Below, piece by piece: positions 7,073 to 16,115 of a DNA stretch of 64,000 bases. The DNA comes from an uncultured Ruminococcus sp. GTDB taxonomy: Bacteria > Bacillota > Clostridia > Oscillospirales > Ruminococcaceae. The stretch covers positions 1-64,000 of the forward strand of contig CACZFN010000010.1 of assembly GCA_902780505.1 (NCBI GenBank), in the 5' to 3' direction. The notes below the pieces were generated by a model, which was given only the letters and a program-made list of their open reading frames with translations, was not told the origin of the DNA and did not search any database. Every line of letters starts with the position of its first letter. Position 1 is the first letter of the stretch. Made by a program: the position numbers and the translations under genes.

Positions 7073-7675
7073 ATGGCTGAAGCTAACGCATTGCCGCTTG
7101 TTGTGCTTTCCGAGCAGTTTGCAAAGCTTCCGGGTATAGGCATGAAATCGGCACAGCGGCTTGCATATCACGTAATGGGTATGTCTGATGAAGACGCGAA
7201 TGCTTTTATCAGCGCCTTTTCGGCGGCAAGGAAAAAGGTGCACGCCTGCCGTGTGTGCCAGAACTTTACCGACAGGGAGATCTGCCCGATATGCTCTGAT
7301 GTCAGGAGGGATCATACGGTAATATGCGTAGTGGAAAGCCCTAAGGATATAACTGCCTTTGAAAGGACAAAGGAGTACCACGGGGTGTACCATGTACTGC
7401 ATGGGCTTATATCGCCGATTGACGGTGTGACACCTGATAAGCTGAGGATAAAGGAACTGCTTTACCGCGTGAACAACAGTGAGGTGAGCGAGGTCATAAT
7501 GGCGACCAACCCGACTGTTGAGGGCGAGGCGACGGCTATGTACCTTTCAAAGCTTTTAAAGCCCCTGGGGATAAAGACCACAAGGCTTGCGTTCGGGCTG
7601 CCTATAGGCGGCATACTGGAATATGCTGACGAGGTAACACTTTACAAGGCGCTTGAAAACAGAAACGAGATATGA
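7073..7675 (+). CDS. recR: Recombination mediator RecR
   Basis: This 200-residue protein works with RecO to load RecA on gapped DNA. It has the helix-hairpin-helix at FAKLPGIGMKSAQRLAYHV, a four-Cys zinc finger (CRVCQNF..ICPIC), a Toprim domain opening with VICVVESPKDI and the conserved ATNPTVEGEATAMYL. The ATG at 7073 follows the ybaB stop by one base, so the start is set by coupling; an upstream start inside ybaB is rejected. Length is normal for the family. Confidence 0.97.
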   Translation: MAEANALPLVVLSEQFAKLPGIGMKSAQRLAYHVMGMSDEDANAFISAFSAARKKVHACRVCQNFTDREICPICSDVRRDHTVICVVESPKDITAFERTKEYHGVYHVLHGLISPIDGVTPDKLRIKELLYRVNNSEVSEVIMATNPTVEGEATAMYLSKLLKPLGIKTTRLAFGLPIGGILEYADEVTLYKALENRNEI

Positions 7676-7682
7676 AGGCAAC

Positions 7683-7842
7683 ACCGCACGACTACCGCCT
7701 GACGGCTTTGCACGTCATAAACTTGCATATTTTCCGTCATAGCAACCAAAAACTCCTTGACTTACGTCAGTAAACCTGCGTCGTTTTTAGTCACTCTGAC
7801 GAAAAATCTGACTGCGTTTCTGACGTACAATAGTCGTGCGGT
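7683..7842. repeat. 160-bp palindromic intergenic element with 12-bp terminal inverted repeats
   Basis: ACCGCACGACTA at 7683-7694 is the exact inverse of TAGTCGTGCGGT at 7831-7842. A second near-perfect inverted pair lies just inside (TTGCACGTCA near 7709 and TGACGTACAA at 7821-7830). The interior holds several more TGACG or CGTCA motifs in both orientations. It fills the gap between recR and the CPBP gene and has no reading frame. The form is that of a MITE or REP-type element. Confidence 0.75.
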
Positions 7843-7901
7843 AGGCCAAGTGTGCGTATATATGCATCTGGCCGCTTTTTGTATGCAAAGGGGAGGGAGT
7901 T

Positions 7902-9050
7902 ATGTCTGATAAAAAGAATAATGATTACCTGATAGATATTGCTTCCGACTCGCAGTATCAGAACCAGAGTGACGAGTATTACAAGTCATACACGCGCTGG
8001 CGTATGAATGAAAACAACCGCTTCGGGTATAAGTTTGTAAAGGACAAGCGAGAGCATACCTATGCTTACGGCGAAGGCTATGAACATAAGAAAGCATCTG
8101 ATGCAGAAAAGAAAGCGCTTCGCAGCTGTGCATCACTTACCGGCGGGTGTCTGCTTGTGGCTACGCTTTTAAGGCTTATGCAGGAGATATTTGACAGCGG
8201 GACATCACAGCTTATGAAGGACGGAACGCTTATTCTGACTTCGGGCGGGCACAGCATGGATATCCTTAACGCTTTTATACTTTTGGGAGCAAAGCTTGTC
8301 ATGTATCTTGCGGCGGGTATAGTGTTCATGATGTTCATAAAGCTTCCCAGAGAGGTATACTTTGCAAAACGCACCATTAAGCCTGCCCATGTCGTGTATC
8401 TGCTTGGGATATTAAACGGCATTGCAATGATATGGTACCTGATATTTGTATTCGGTTCCTTTGTGCTTCCACCGGACTGGCTGGCTCTGCCTGTAGCTTT
8501 TTTCCGCAGCGGCAGTGTATGGCTGGATATACTGTACATATTTTTGGACTATATTGTCATTTCTTTTATCAAGGCGGTATTTTTTAACGGTCTGCTGACG
8601 CAAAGCCTGCGGCAGTTTGGCGATTCAACGTCGATATTCCTTGTGTCGGTACTTGAAGGCCTTATGGTAATGAACATAAGGGCGGTGGGGGCTACATTTG
8701 TCCTTTCTATGATAACAGGGCTTATCATACTTAAAACAGGCTCGGTAATAATGGGGGCGGCTGCAAGGATAAGCGTGAACCTTTTATTCTATCTTGCGGA
8801 ACTGATCAACTATTCTACAGGCGGGAGGGAAAGCGAGATATACCTTATCATCGTTGAGGTGCTGGTAATAGGCTTCGGGCTTTTCTGCATGGGCAGGCTT
8901 ATGGCAAGAAATGACTGGGATTTCAATATTGACAATGTTACGACCGCGCTATCCTTCGGGGAAAAGGTCAGTGTGTTCTTTACGGCTATGCCTATGATAA
9001 GCTGGACAGCTGCTGTTATAGTAATGCAGCTTTATGTTTTACTGGTGTGA
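7902..9050 (+). CDS. CPBP-type integral membrane protein, probably catalytically dead
   Basis: A 382-residue multi-pass membrane protein with a polar N-terminal cytoplasmic segment (about 1-75) and roughly eight membrane spans. The region IKAVFFNGLLTQSLRQFG aligns with the first motif of CPBP (CAAX protease/bacteriocin-processing) proteins, normally EExxxR, but both Glu and the Arg are missing. The later His motifs are also changed (SVLEGLMVMN; AARISVN keeps only the Asn). It is thus probably a non-catalytic relative. The ribosome site is GGGAGGGAG. The tadA gene overlaps or touches its stop, so they form one unit. Confidence 0.65.
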   Translation: MSDKKNNDYLIDIASDSQYQNQSDEYYKSYTRWRMNENNRFGYKFVKDKREHTYAYGEGYEHKKASDAEKKALRSCASLTGGCLLVATLLRLMQEIFDSGTSQLMKDGTLILTSGGHSMDILNAFILLGAKLVMYLAAGIVFMMFIKLPREVYFAKRTIKPAHVVYLLGILNGIAMIWYLIFVFGSFVLPPDWLALPVAFFRSGSVWLDILYIFLDYIVISFIKAVFFNGLLTQSLRQFGDSTSIFLVSVLEGLMVMNIRAVGATFVLSMITGLIILKTGSVIMGAAARISVNLLFYLAELINYSTGGRESEIYLIIVEVLVIGFGLFCMGRLMARNDWDFNIDNVTTALSFGEKVSVFFTAMPMISWTAAVIVMQLYVLLV

Positions 9051-9052
9051 AT

Positions 9053-9511
9053 ATGGATAAAAAATATATGTTGAGGGCGATAGAGCTTGCAAAACAGGCA
9101 GCGGCTATGGGCGAGGTGCCTGTGGGGGCTGTGGTTGTGAAAAAGCAGACGGGCGAAATAGTGGGCGAGGGCTATAACAGGCGGGAAAGCGACCGCAGCC
9201 CTTTAGCACACGCAGAGATCGCTGCGATAGAGCAGGCGAGCAGGACACTCGGCGGGTGGCGGCTTATAGACTGTGAGCTTTATGTTACTCTTGAACCGTG
9301 TGCTATGTGCAGCGGGGCTGTTATAAATGCAAGGGTGGAAAACGTCATATTCGGGGCGTATGACAGGCGCTTTGGTGCCTGCGGCTCTGTTATAGCGTTG
9401 TTTGACCTGCCGTTTAACCACAGGCCTGAAGTCACAGGCGGCGTTATGGAAGAAGAATGTGCAAAGCTTTTAAGTGAGTTTTTTAAAGGACTCAGGGATA
9501 AACGCAGATAA
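9053..9511 (+). CDS. tadA: tRNA-specific adenosine deaminase
   Basis: It converts adenosine 34 of tRNA-Arg(ACG) to inosine. The deaminase core has HAEIAAIEQA (zinc His and catalytic Glu) and PCAMCSGA (two zinc Cys). At about 152 residues it is the usual size. A GTG at 9047 inside the end of the preceding gene is also possible, but the ATG at 9053 two bases after that stop fits better with coupled translation, since no clear ribosome site is visible. A terminator follows at once. Confidence 0.95.
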   Translation: MDKKYMLRAIELAKQAAAMGEVPVGAVVVKKQTGEIVGEGYNRRESDRSPLAHAEIAAIEQASRTLGGWRLIDCELYVTLEPCAMCSGAVINARVENVIFGAYDRRFGACGSVIALFDLPFNHRPEVTGGVMEEECAKLLSEFFKGLRDKRR

Positions 9512-9545
9512 AAACAGCTGTGCCTTGTGCGCGGCTGTTTTGGAT
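9511..9545 (+). terminator. Terminator after tadA
   Basis: AAAACAGC and GCTGTTTT pair around a loop containing TGCCTTGTGC, with a trailing T-rich tail. It starts at the last base of the tadA stop codon. Confidence 0.75.
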
Positions 9546-9560
9546 TTTATGCGGTATCAT

Positions 9561-9616
9561 TTTAAGAATTATTTAAGAAAAATCTCCGCACCTATTTAAG
9601 AAATGTGTGCTATAAT
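9561..9616 (+). promoter_or_regulatory. Promoter with TTTAAGAA direct repeats ahead of two-component system
   Basis: TATAAT lies at 9611-9616 with no consensus -35. Instead TTTAAGAA occurs three times, at 9561, 9572 and 9595. The first two are 11 bases apart, the spacing used by OmpR/PhoB-type regulators. This suggests an activator-dependent promoter, perhaps autoregulated by the response regulator just downstream. Confidence 0.5.
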
Positions 9617-9638
9617 TCTGTTAAAGGGAGAGATAGAC

Positions 9639-10352
9639 GTGAGTGATGAAAAACAAAGCACCGTACTGGTGGTAGATGATGACAGGGATATAGTTGCGGC
9701 GATAGCAAAGCTGCTTGAAAACGAAGGGCTTTGTGTGATCAAAGCTTATGACGGGCTTGAAGCGCTTGACAGCCTTGCTTCAAATCAGGTGGAGCTTATC
9801 ATTATTGATGTGATGATGCCGAGGCTTGACGGGCTTTCTGCACTTATGAAGATAAGGCAGACAAACAATATACCTGTGATAGTCCTGTCAGCAAAAAGCG
9901 AGGATACAGATAAGATCTTAGGTCTTTCAATGGGGGCTGACGATTATATTACCAAGCCTTATAACCCGCCGCTGCTTATCGCGAGAGTAAAGGCGAATTT
10001 AAGGCGTTATCTGAGTCTTGGCGGTGCAGGAAACTCTATTGGCGAAAGTGATGACTTGTTAAGAGTCGGTCAGCTGACACTTTCACGCAGTACGAGAGAA
10101 GTTACCGCAAACGGAAAGACAAGCTCCCTTACCGCAACGGAATACAAAATGCTTGACCTGCTTATGTCAAATGCGGGGAGGGTATTCTCTGCCGAGGAGA
10201 TATACAGGCGTGTCTGGCGTGAAGATGCCTATGCGGTAGAAAACACTGTAATGGTGCACATAAGGCATATTCGGGAGAAAATAGAGATAGATCCGAAAGA
10301 GCCGAGATTTTTAAAGGTGGTGTGGGGCGTTGGATACAAGATCGAGAAATGA
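9639..10352 (+). CDS. OmpR/PhoB-family response regulator
   Basis: A 237-residue transcription factor. The receiver domain (about 8-122) has acidic DDD at 13-15, phospho-acceptor Asp57 in LIIIDVMMPR, the Ser in VLSAKSED and Lys in YITKPYNP. The winged-helix output domain (about 140-237) ends with the typical VENTVMVHIRHIREKIE and FLKVVWGVGYKIE. The start is GTG at 9639 with GGGAG upstream; an earlier ATG at 9603 overlaps the -10 region and is rejected. The sensor kinase overlaps its 3' end, so the two are one operon. The stimulus is unknown. Confidence 0.93.
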   Translation: MSDEKQSTVLVVDDDRDIVAAIAKLLENEGLCVIKAYDGLEALDSLASNQVELIIIDVMMPRLDGLSALMKIRQTNNIPVIVLSAKSEDTDKILGLSMGADDYITKPYNPPLLIARVKANLRRYLSLGGAGNSIGESDDLLRVGQLTLSRSTREVTANGKTSSLTATEYKMLDLLMSNAGRVFSAEEIYRRVWREDAYAVENTVMVHIRHIREKIEIDPKEPRFLKVVWGVGYKIEK

Positions 10353-12849
10353 TGACAACAAAACGGATGAAAATGTCATGCCTGTTATAAAAGATGAAAA
10401 AGAAACAGAAAAGGCTATGACAAAAGAAGAAAGGGAAAAAGAGCAGAAAAAAGAAAAGGAAACACCCTTGCAGGGGGCAGGGAGGCAGTCATATGACAAA
10501 AATACGGCGGGAGTGAGCAGCATTAAAGCACCGAGGGTGGTGCTGTTTGTGATAAGCATTTTTTTGCTTTCGTATCTGTGCCTTGCGGTGCATATAGTAA
10601 ATGACAGTGAAGTTGTCTGGAATATTGAAACACTTCTGAGCGAAAACGAACAGGACGAGCTTGAAGAAAATACGCAAGCGCTTATGAAAACAAAAACAGA
10701 GCATTTCTATGATGCGCTTTGCCTTGTGGGTTCGGGGTATTTAAGGTATGATTCTTCGTATTTAAGCGGGGAATATATGCAAAACCTTGCCGATGTTATA
10801 AACTCGCTTATAGCAGGCGGCGGTAAAGGTGGTGCTGTCGTGGACAAGGGCTTCGGGTATACGCTTGAAACTATGTCGGACGATTTTGATTATTATGTGG
10901 CATACGGCAACAGGATCATGACAAACATAGATACCCTCAGATTCTACACCACAGGGGCGACTTTTGAGGAACTTGAGGGGATTTTCAAAAACGGCGGGCA
11001 GAGGTTTTTTATCCTTATGGACGGGGCTGTGTTTTCGGGTAACGGCAAAGGCGGCAATGCGGTGCTTTATGATACAGACGGTACAAAGTATTACACTACA
11101 CCGCAGTTAAGAGCAGGCAGGACGTATTATGACAGCGAAAGCAAGATGCATATCTTTTACTTTGTGAACCAGTATGATGTCAGCGAGTACAGTGATAATG
11201 GTTACAGTAATATCACTTATTACCCCGACGGGCTTGTTGAAAAGTACGATGAGGAAAGCGGCGGATACGAACAGCGAAAGATCATGCCGCTTGATGGCAG
11301 CGGACTTGTCGTGGCGCTGAGCCCTAAAGAAAGTGCTGTGGCTGCGGCACGTTCAAGTGCAGCTGTGCAGACCGACGATACGAGGTTATTTATCATTACA
11401 GGCATAATTGCTGCTGCGGCCTTGTTTGTGGTGGTGCTTGTACTGCTTATTTATTCGGGATATGACAAGACACTGAAAAGGTTTTTTGCAGATACTGTTT
11501 TAGAGCGTGTTGTTCCTGTAGAATTAATGGTAGCGGCAGCGCTCGGCTCACTTGTCGGGGCAAGTGTGAACTTCTATGAATTTTCGGGCGGTGTAAAAGC
11601 ACCCGGGGATCCTGATGCATTGGGGCAGTATGCTGTTATCCTCGGTATTTACGGCTTTTTGTGGCTGACAGGATTTGGCAGTATACTTCTTATGGTAAGA
11701 AAGCTCAAAGCAAGGGAGTTTTTCAGGGACAGCCTGATAATAAAATGTGCAAAGGTAGTATTTTCCAAAGCGGGAAAGCTGTTTGCAGATGCAAAAAGAA
11801 GATACTTTTCAACCCTTGCCGACAAGCTGAGCGTAGCAAAACGCATGGTGATAAGGAATGTTATATTTGCGGGTGTGTCAATTATCTATGTGGTCCTGCT
11901 TGCTGTAAACTCAACAAGCGACTATATTGATGACAGGGACGATTACTATTTTTTTATAACATTTTTGTATATGATCTATTTTGCTTTCTTTACCTTTAAT
12001 AATGCGAAGTATTATACAGATGCTTCAAGGCTTTGCGACAAGATATACAGTGTTTCTGAAAATGAAGAATACAAAGGCGAAGAAGTGGCTGATACTTCTG
12101 TTTTCTACCCTGCATACAAGCGTGTGGGCGACATTGATGAAATAGCGAAGAAAAACGCCGGGGAAATGATAAAGAGCGAGAGGACAAAAGTCGAGCTTGT
12201 GACGAATGTTTCGCATGACCTAAAGACACCGCTGACTTCGATAATCAGCTATGTGTACCTGCTCGGTGATGAAGAAATGTCCGATACTGCAAGGGACTAT
12301 GTAAAAGTGTTACAGCAGAAATCCGAAAAGCTCAAAAGCATAGTGAATGATGTGTTTACCCTTGCAAAAGCGGCAGGCGGTGCTGAAATAAAAAGAGAGC
12401 GCCTTGACTTGACCATGCTCCTCAACCAGACGATAGCATCTTCACAGGATCTGATAGAAAAAAGCGGCAGAGCTGTAAAATGCAGCATACCTGAAAAGCC
12501 TGCCGTTATTATCGGCGACGGTGACAAGCTTTCACGCGTGCTTCAGAACCTGCTTGACAATGCGCTGAAATATTCGCTTGAAGGCACAAGGGTGTATGTC
12601 GATATGACAAATGATGATCTGCACGCCAGGATAGTTTTTGCAAATGTATCAAGGGAGGAAATGAACTTTACTGCCGAGGAGATAACCGAGCGTTTTGCAA
12701 GGGGGGACAAATCCCGTACTGACGGCGGAAGCGGGCTTGGGCTTTCTATCGCAAAGACATTTACCGAAGCCTGCGGCGGAGAATTCAGGGTAGAGCTTGA
12801 CGGTGATGTTTTCAAGGCGATAACGGTTTTTGAGATAACAAAGGAATAA
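10330..12849 (+). CDS. Membrane sensor histidine kinase
   Basis: Partner of the preceding regulator. There is a highly charged Lys/Glu-rich cytoplasmic N-terminus of about 65 residues and a first span at about 69-90. A large extracellular sensor region follows (about 90-350), then about five more spans between residues 352 and 560. The kinase core comes last: H-box VSHDLKTPLTSI (His near 628), N-box LQNLLDNALKYS and G-box DGGSGLGLSIAKTF. At up to 839 residues it is long for a kinase, because of the extra membrane segment. The start is uncertain: TTG 10330 (overlapping the regulator, AGGTGG ahead), ATG 10378 or ATG 10417. A hairpin follows the stop. Confidence 0.9.
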   Translation: MDTRSRNDDNKTDENVMPVIKDEKETEKAMTKEEREKEQKKEKETPLQGAGRQSYDKNTAGVSSIKAPRVVLFVISIFLLSYLCLAVHIVNDSEVVWNIETLLSENEQDELEENTQALMKTKTEHFYDALCLVGSGYLRYDSSYLSGEYMQNLADVINSLIAGGGKGGAVVDKGFGYTLETMSDDFDYYVAYGNRIMTNIDTLRFYTTGATFEELEGIFKNGGQRFFILMDGAVFSGNGKGGNAVLYDTDGTKYYTTPQLRAGRTYYDSESKMHIFYFVNQYDVSEYSDNGYSNITYYPDGLVEKYDEESGGYEQRKIMPLDGSGLVVALSPKESAVAAARSSAAVQTDDTRLFIITGIIAAAALFVVVLVLLIYSGYDKTLKRFFADTVLERVVPVELMVAAALGSLVGASVNFYEFSGGVKAPGDPDALGQYAVILGIYGFLWLTGFGSILLMVRKLKAREFFRDSLIIKCAKVVFSKAGKLFADAKRRYFSTLADKLSVAKRMVIRNVIFAGVSIIYVVLLAVNSTSDYIDDRDDYYFFITFLYMIYFAFFTFNNAKYYTDASRLCDKIYSVSENEEYKGEEVADTSVFYPAYKRVGDIDEIAKKNAGEMIKSERTKVELVTNVSHDLKTPLTSIISYVYLLGDEEMSDTARDYVKVLQQKSEKLKSIVNDVFTLAKAAGGAEIKRERLDLTMLLNQTIASSQDLIEKSGRAVKCSIPEKPAVIIGDGDKLSRVLQNLLDNALKYSLEGTRVYVDMTNDDLHARIVFANVSREEMNFTAEEITERFARGDKSRTDGGSGLGLSIAKTFTEACGGEFRVELDGDVFKAITVFEITKE

Positions 12850-12864
12850 TGCTATGTATCAACA

Positions 12865-12900
12865 GAGGTCAGTGTGCTTGAAAAAGAGCATACTGACCTC
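12865..12900 (+). terminator. Hairpin after the sensor kinase
   Basis: GAGGTCAGT.TGC pairs with GCA.ACTGACCTC around a purine loop, a stem of about 12 pairs. No T run follows, so it may be a weak or factor-aided terminator or an RNA stability element. Confidence 0.5.
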
Positions 12901-12973
12901 CGGCAGTATCAGGGGAGGTTTGTGAAAAAACGCTTAAAAACATTACAAAATGAATACATTTGTGCAAAACCTA

Positions 12974-13002
12974 TTGAAAAAAAAGAAAAATGATTGTATA
13001 AT
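12974..13002 (+). promoter_or_regulatory. Promoter of the aldose epimerase operon
   Basis: TTGAAA (12974-12979), 17-base spacer, TATAAT (12997-13002). It would drive the epimerase, dtd, ArsC-like and perhaps the WG-repeat lipoprotein genes. Confidence 0.7.
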
Positions 13003-13037
13003 AATCTTGATTATGTTAGACTATGGGGGTTGATGCT

Positions 13038-13898
13038 ATGAAGCTTACAGTTAAGACTGATACACTTGAAATATCGGCAAATACGGCAGGGGCAGAGCTT
13101 TGTTCCGTGAAAAAGGACGGGACGGAGTATCTGTGGCAGGCGGGTGACGCATGGAAAAGATATGCGCCTATACTTTTCCCGTTTATATGCTCACCAAAGG
13201 ACAAGACATACAAGGCTGACGGCAAGGTCTATAAAATGCCGGCAAACCATGGCTTTGCAAGAGATATGGAATTTGAGAGCCTTGGAACTGACGGCAGAAG
13301 TATTTCGTTTAAGCTTAAAAGCTGCGAAAAGACACTTGAAATATACCCCTATGATTTTGAACTGACAGTTAAGTTTACTGTTGACGGCGACAGAGTTGAG
13401 GTGCTTAATTCCGTTAAGAATACGGGAAATAGGGATATGTATTTCTATCTTGGCGGACACCCGGCTTTCAACTGCCCGCTTGAAGACGGACTTAGTTTTG
13501 GTGACTACAAGGTGGTCTACAGTGAAAAGGAAACCATTGTACAGCCGCTTTTAAATGGCGGGGAGAGGACTATCCTTGAAAACAGTGACAGCTATGACCT
13601 TACAAGAGCGCTTTTTGACGAGGACGTTATTATGAAGGATGCACCTGCATCCGATAGGGTAACGCTTAAAAGTGACAAGGGCAGCAGAAGTGTAAGCGTG
13701 TATTTTCCTGAATCAAAGTGTATAGCGGTCTGGTCATCGACCGGCGATGACAGAGCGAAATTTGTCTGCCTTGAACCGTGGACGAGTGTGCCTGTGTACT
13801 GTGATGACGAATTTGAAGATATCGAGAAAAAGCCGCACGCAGTAAAGCTTGCCGCGGGTGAGGTATTTGATTACAGATACTTCATAGAGGTCAGGTGA
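13038..13898 (+). CDS. Aldose 1-epimerase family protein (LacX-like)
   Basis: This 286-residue protein belongs to the galactose-mutarotase-like beta-sandwich family, which interconverts alpha and beta anomers of sugars. Recognisable parts are [20 protein letters not shown] near the N-terminus, [16 protein letters not shown], and [10 protein letters not shown] with the conserved His. It is closer to the LacX/YeaD-type group than to GalM, so the sugar is unknown. The start is the ATG at 13038 with GGGGG seven bases upstream. Its stop overlaps the next start (TGATG), showing coupling to dtd. Confidence 0.85.
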   Translation: MKLTVKTDTLEISANTAGAELCSVKKDGTEYLWQAGDAWKRYAPILFPFICSPKDKTYKADGKVYKMPANHGFARDMEFESLGTDGRSISFKLKSCEKTLEIYPYDFELTVKFTVDGDRVEVLNSVKNTGNRDMYFYLGGHPAFNCPLEDGLSFGDYKVVYSEKETIVQPLLNGGERTILENSDSYDLTRALFDEDVIMKDAPASDRVTLKSDKGSRSVSVYFPESKCIAVWSSTGDDRAKFVCLEPWTSVPVYCDDEFEDIEKKPHAVKLAAGEVFDYRYFIEVR

Positions 13899-14359
13899 TG
13901 CGGCTTGTTATACAGCGTGTCAGCCACGCAGATGTAAAGGTTGACGGCAGGACTGTCGGTGAGATAGGAAAGGGTTTTCTTGTGCTTTTCGGCGCGGCTG
14001 AAGGAGATACATATGACGATGCCCGCAAGCTTTCCGCAAAGCTGAGTACACTCAGGATATTTGAGGACAGTGACGGCAGGACTAACCTTTCGATAAAAGA
14101 TGTCGGCGGCGATGTGCTTTGTGTATCGCAGTTCACACTTTGTGCTGACTGCCATAAGGGCAACAGACCGAGCTTTATTAATGCCATGGAGCCTGATATG
14201 GCGGAGAAAATGTATGGATTTTTCTGTGACAGATGCAGGGAGGACATAGGCTGTAAAGTCGAAAAGGGGATATTCGGGGCGGATATGAAGGTAAGCCTTG
14301 AAAACGACGGGCCGTTTACTATCGTGCTTGACTGCAAAGATGCAAAGGTGCTTGCATAA
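13898..14359 (+). CDS. dtd: D-aminoacyl-tRNA deacylase
   Basis: A 153-residue editing enzyme that removes D-amino acids from tRNA. The family signature [17 protein letters not shown], with the catalytic Thr, and [10 protein letters not shown] near the C-terminus are both present. The N-terminus [17 protein letters not shown] is typical. Translation starts at an ATG that shares bases with the epimerase stop. Size is as expected. Confidence 0.96.
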   Translation: MRLVIQRVSHADVKVDGRTVGEIGKGFLVLFGAAEGDTYDDARKLSAKLSTLRIFEDSDGRTNLSIKDVGGDVLCVSQFTLCADCHKGNRPSFINAMEPDMAEKMYGFFCDRCREDIGCKVEKGIFGADMKVSLENDGPFTIVLDCKDAKVLA

Positions 14360-14369
14360 AGGAGAGAAA

Positions 14370-14717
14370 ATGAACATACAGATATTCGGGAAGCCCAAAT
14401 GCTTTGATACTAAAAAGGCGGAGAGGTTTTTCAAGGAACGAGGTATAAAATACCAGTATATTGATTTAAAGTCCAAAGGGTTCAGCCGCGGTGAGCTTGA
14501 AAGCGTCGTAAAGGCCGCGGGCGGGCTTGATGAAATTATTGACAAGGCATCAAAGTCGCAGGGGGCGGTGCTGATTAAGTATCTGTCGGGCGATGATGCT
14601 AAATTTGAAAAGCTGCTTGAGGACGGCACGCTTATCAGGACGCCTGTTGTCAGGAACGGCAAAAAGGCGGCAGTGGGCTATCAGCCCGACATCTGGGAAA
14701 AATGGACTAAGGAATAG
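14370..14717 (+). CDS. ArsC/Spx-family protein
   Basis: This 115-residue thioredoxin-fold protein is of the arsenate reductase (ArsC)/Spx/YffB family. The N-terminal MNIQIFGKPKCFDTKKAERFF has a single Cys (Cys11) at the active position followed by the helix that holds an anion or glutathione in relatives. LIRTPVVRNGKKAAVGYQPDIW matches the conserved cis-Pro and C-terminal region. It lacks a CxxC pair, so it is not Spx proper and may be a single-Cys oxidoreductase. The ATG at 14370 has AAAGGAG ahead; frames starting further up overlap dtd and are rejected. Confidence 0.8.
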   Translation: MNIQIFGKPKCFDTKKAERFFKERGIKYQYIDLKSKGFSRGELESVVKAAGGLDEIIDKASKSQGAVLIKYLSGDDAKFEKLLEDGTLIRTPVVRNGKKAAVGYQPDIWEKWTKE

Positions 14718-14732
14718 GACAAGGTGAGTAAA

Positions 14733-16097
14733 ATGAAGAAGCTTTATTCTGTAGCGGCGGCAGCAGTCGCTGCGGCAATGCTTGTCAGCTGCGGAAATAC
14801 TGAGGAAAGCTCAAAGCGCCCGTCGCTTCTTGATGAGATAAATAATTCGAGTGGTGACGGCAGCGGCGGAGGAGGAAGCACCATAAACCGTATGACCGGA
14901 TATGAGTGGGTGATAATGCCTTCGATAGAAGCAGAAAACATAATATGCCCCGACGGCGCACAGGTATATGCTGATGATGTTATAAACAATGCGTATTACC
15001 GTGTTGCCATACTTGAACGTGATGGCCTGTACGGGTTTATCGACTACGGCGGATCTGTTATAGTAAAGCCTGAATATACCGATTATTACATTGACTATGA
15101 CGGCCAGATGACACTTATGAAGGTGACAAAGGACGGGACTGAATACTGTGCTATAGATAAGTATGGGTATACAGTCCATACAGGGCAGGAAAGAAAGGTA
15201 AACGAAAGGCAGTTTTTCTACGATTCGGGCAGGAAAAAGACATACTACCAGAACTATGGCGACAGTGCTGCAAAGGAGTATACAGGCTCAAGGCTTATGG
15301 CTGTGCAGCAGGCTAATGCCACTGACAGGGGCGACGGCACATATGCGATAGAACTTGTGAATGAAAAGATCGCACTTGTGCATAATAATGAGCTTATTAC
15401 GGATTTTATCTATGATTCGGCGTACTATTCTATATATAAGAGTACATTCAAGACCGGCATGGCACTTGAAAAGGAAGGCAAGTGGGGGTATTTTGACGGC
15501 GACGGAAATCAGATAATAGACTTTATCTGTGATGTTGTGCCGCACGCATCACTTGCAAGTTCCTTCTCCGCATCTGAGGGCATACACCCTTACCTGTTTG
15601 CTGATGATTATGTGGCTGTATCTGTCGGCAGCAGGTTCGGCTATTATGACAGAGAGGGAAATGTTGTTGTTACGCCGGGAGAATTTGAGCAGGCAAGACC
15701 TGTGCTCAACGGGCTTGCGTGGGTAAGAAAGGACGGCAAGTGGGGCGTTATACAGATAGGCGAGATTGATGAATCGCTGAATATAACCACCACAACAACT
15801 ACGACAACACCTGCAACGACAACGACTGCAAAGTGGACGGGCACATGGGAAACGACTACCACAGAGGAAACCGAAGAAACCACGGAAAAGCCTGAGGAAA
15901 CCAAAAAGACCACCAAGAAGACAGAAAAGAAAACCAAGGCAACAACTGAAAAACCGGCTGAAACCACACCGGAAGCGACTGAACCCGTGACACAGCAGAC
16001 CGATCCGCCTGATACCACACCTGAGGTGACAGATCCGCCGGCTGACGATCCGCCTGAAACGCAGCCGCCGGAAGAACAGCCTGCACAGGAGGAATAA
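14733..16097 (+). CDS. WG-repeat lipoprotein with Thr/Glu/Pro-rich tail
   Basis: A surface lipoprotein of 454 residues. The signal peptide MKKLYSVAAAAVAAAMLVSC ends in a lipobox with Cys20. Repeats with the WG/beta pattern follow (DGLYGFIDYGGSVIVKPEY, EGKWGYFDGDGNQII, GSRFGYYDREGNVVV, DGKWGVIQIG), a scaffold thought to bind protein or envelope partners. The last 100 residues are a Thr, Glu, Lys and Pro linker of the type seen in Ruminococcus surface proteins. GTG 14724 is possible, but AAGGTG six bases before ATG 14733 favours the latter. No ligand can be named. Confidence 0.8.
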   Translation: MKKLYSVAAAAVAAAMLVSCGNTEESSKRPSLLDEINNSSGDGSGGGGSTINRMTGYEWVIMPSIEAENIICPDGAQVYADDVINNAYYRVAILERDGLYGFIDYGGSVIVKPEYTDYYIDYDGQMTLMKVTKDGTEYCAIDKYGYTVHTGQERKVNERQFFYDSGRKKTYYQNYGDSAAKEYTGSRLMAVQQANATDRGDGTYAIELVNEKIALVHNNELITDFIYDSAYYSIYKSTFKTGMALEKEGKWGYFDGDGNQIIDFICDVVPHASLASSFSASEGIHPYLFADDYVAVSVGSRFGYYDREGNVVVTPGEFEQARPVLNGLAWVRKDGKWGVIQIGEIDESLNITTTTTTTTPATTTTAKWTGTWETTTTEETEETTEKPEETKKTTKKTEKKTKATTEKPAETTPEATEPVTQQTDPPDTTPEVTDPPADDPPETQPPEEQPAQEE

Positions 16098-16115
16098 AGG
16101 CTTAATATTTTAACT

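Noticed and set aside
10330-10378. Deciding the kinase start between TTG and ATG
   Set aside because: Neither site is convincing; the first frame base is reported and the alternatives are stated.
15787-16094. Minus-strand open frames opposite the Thr-rich linker
   Set aside because: They are mirror frames of a repetitive coding stretch (Val/Ser-rich) without ribosome sites.
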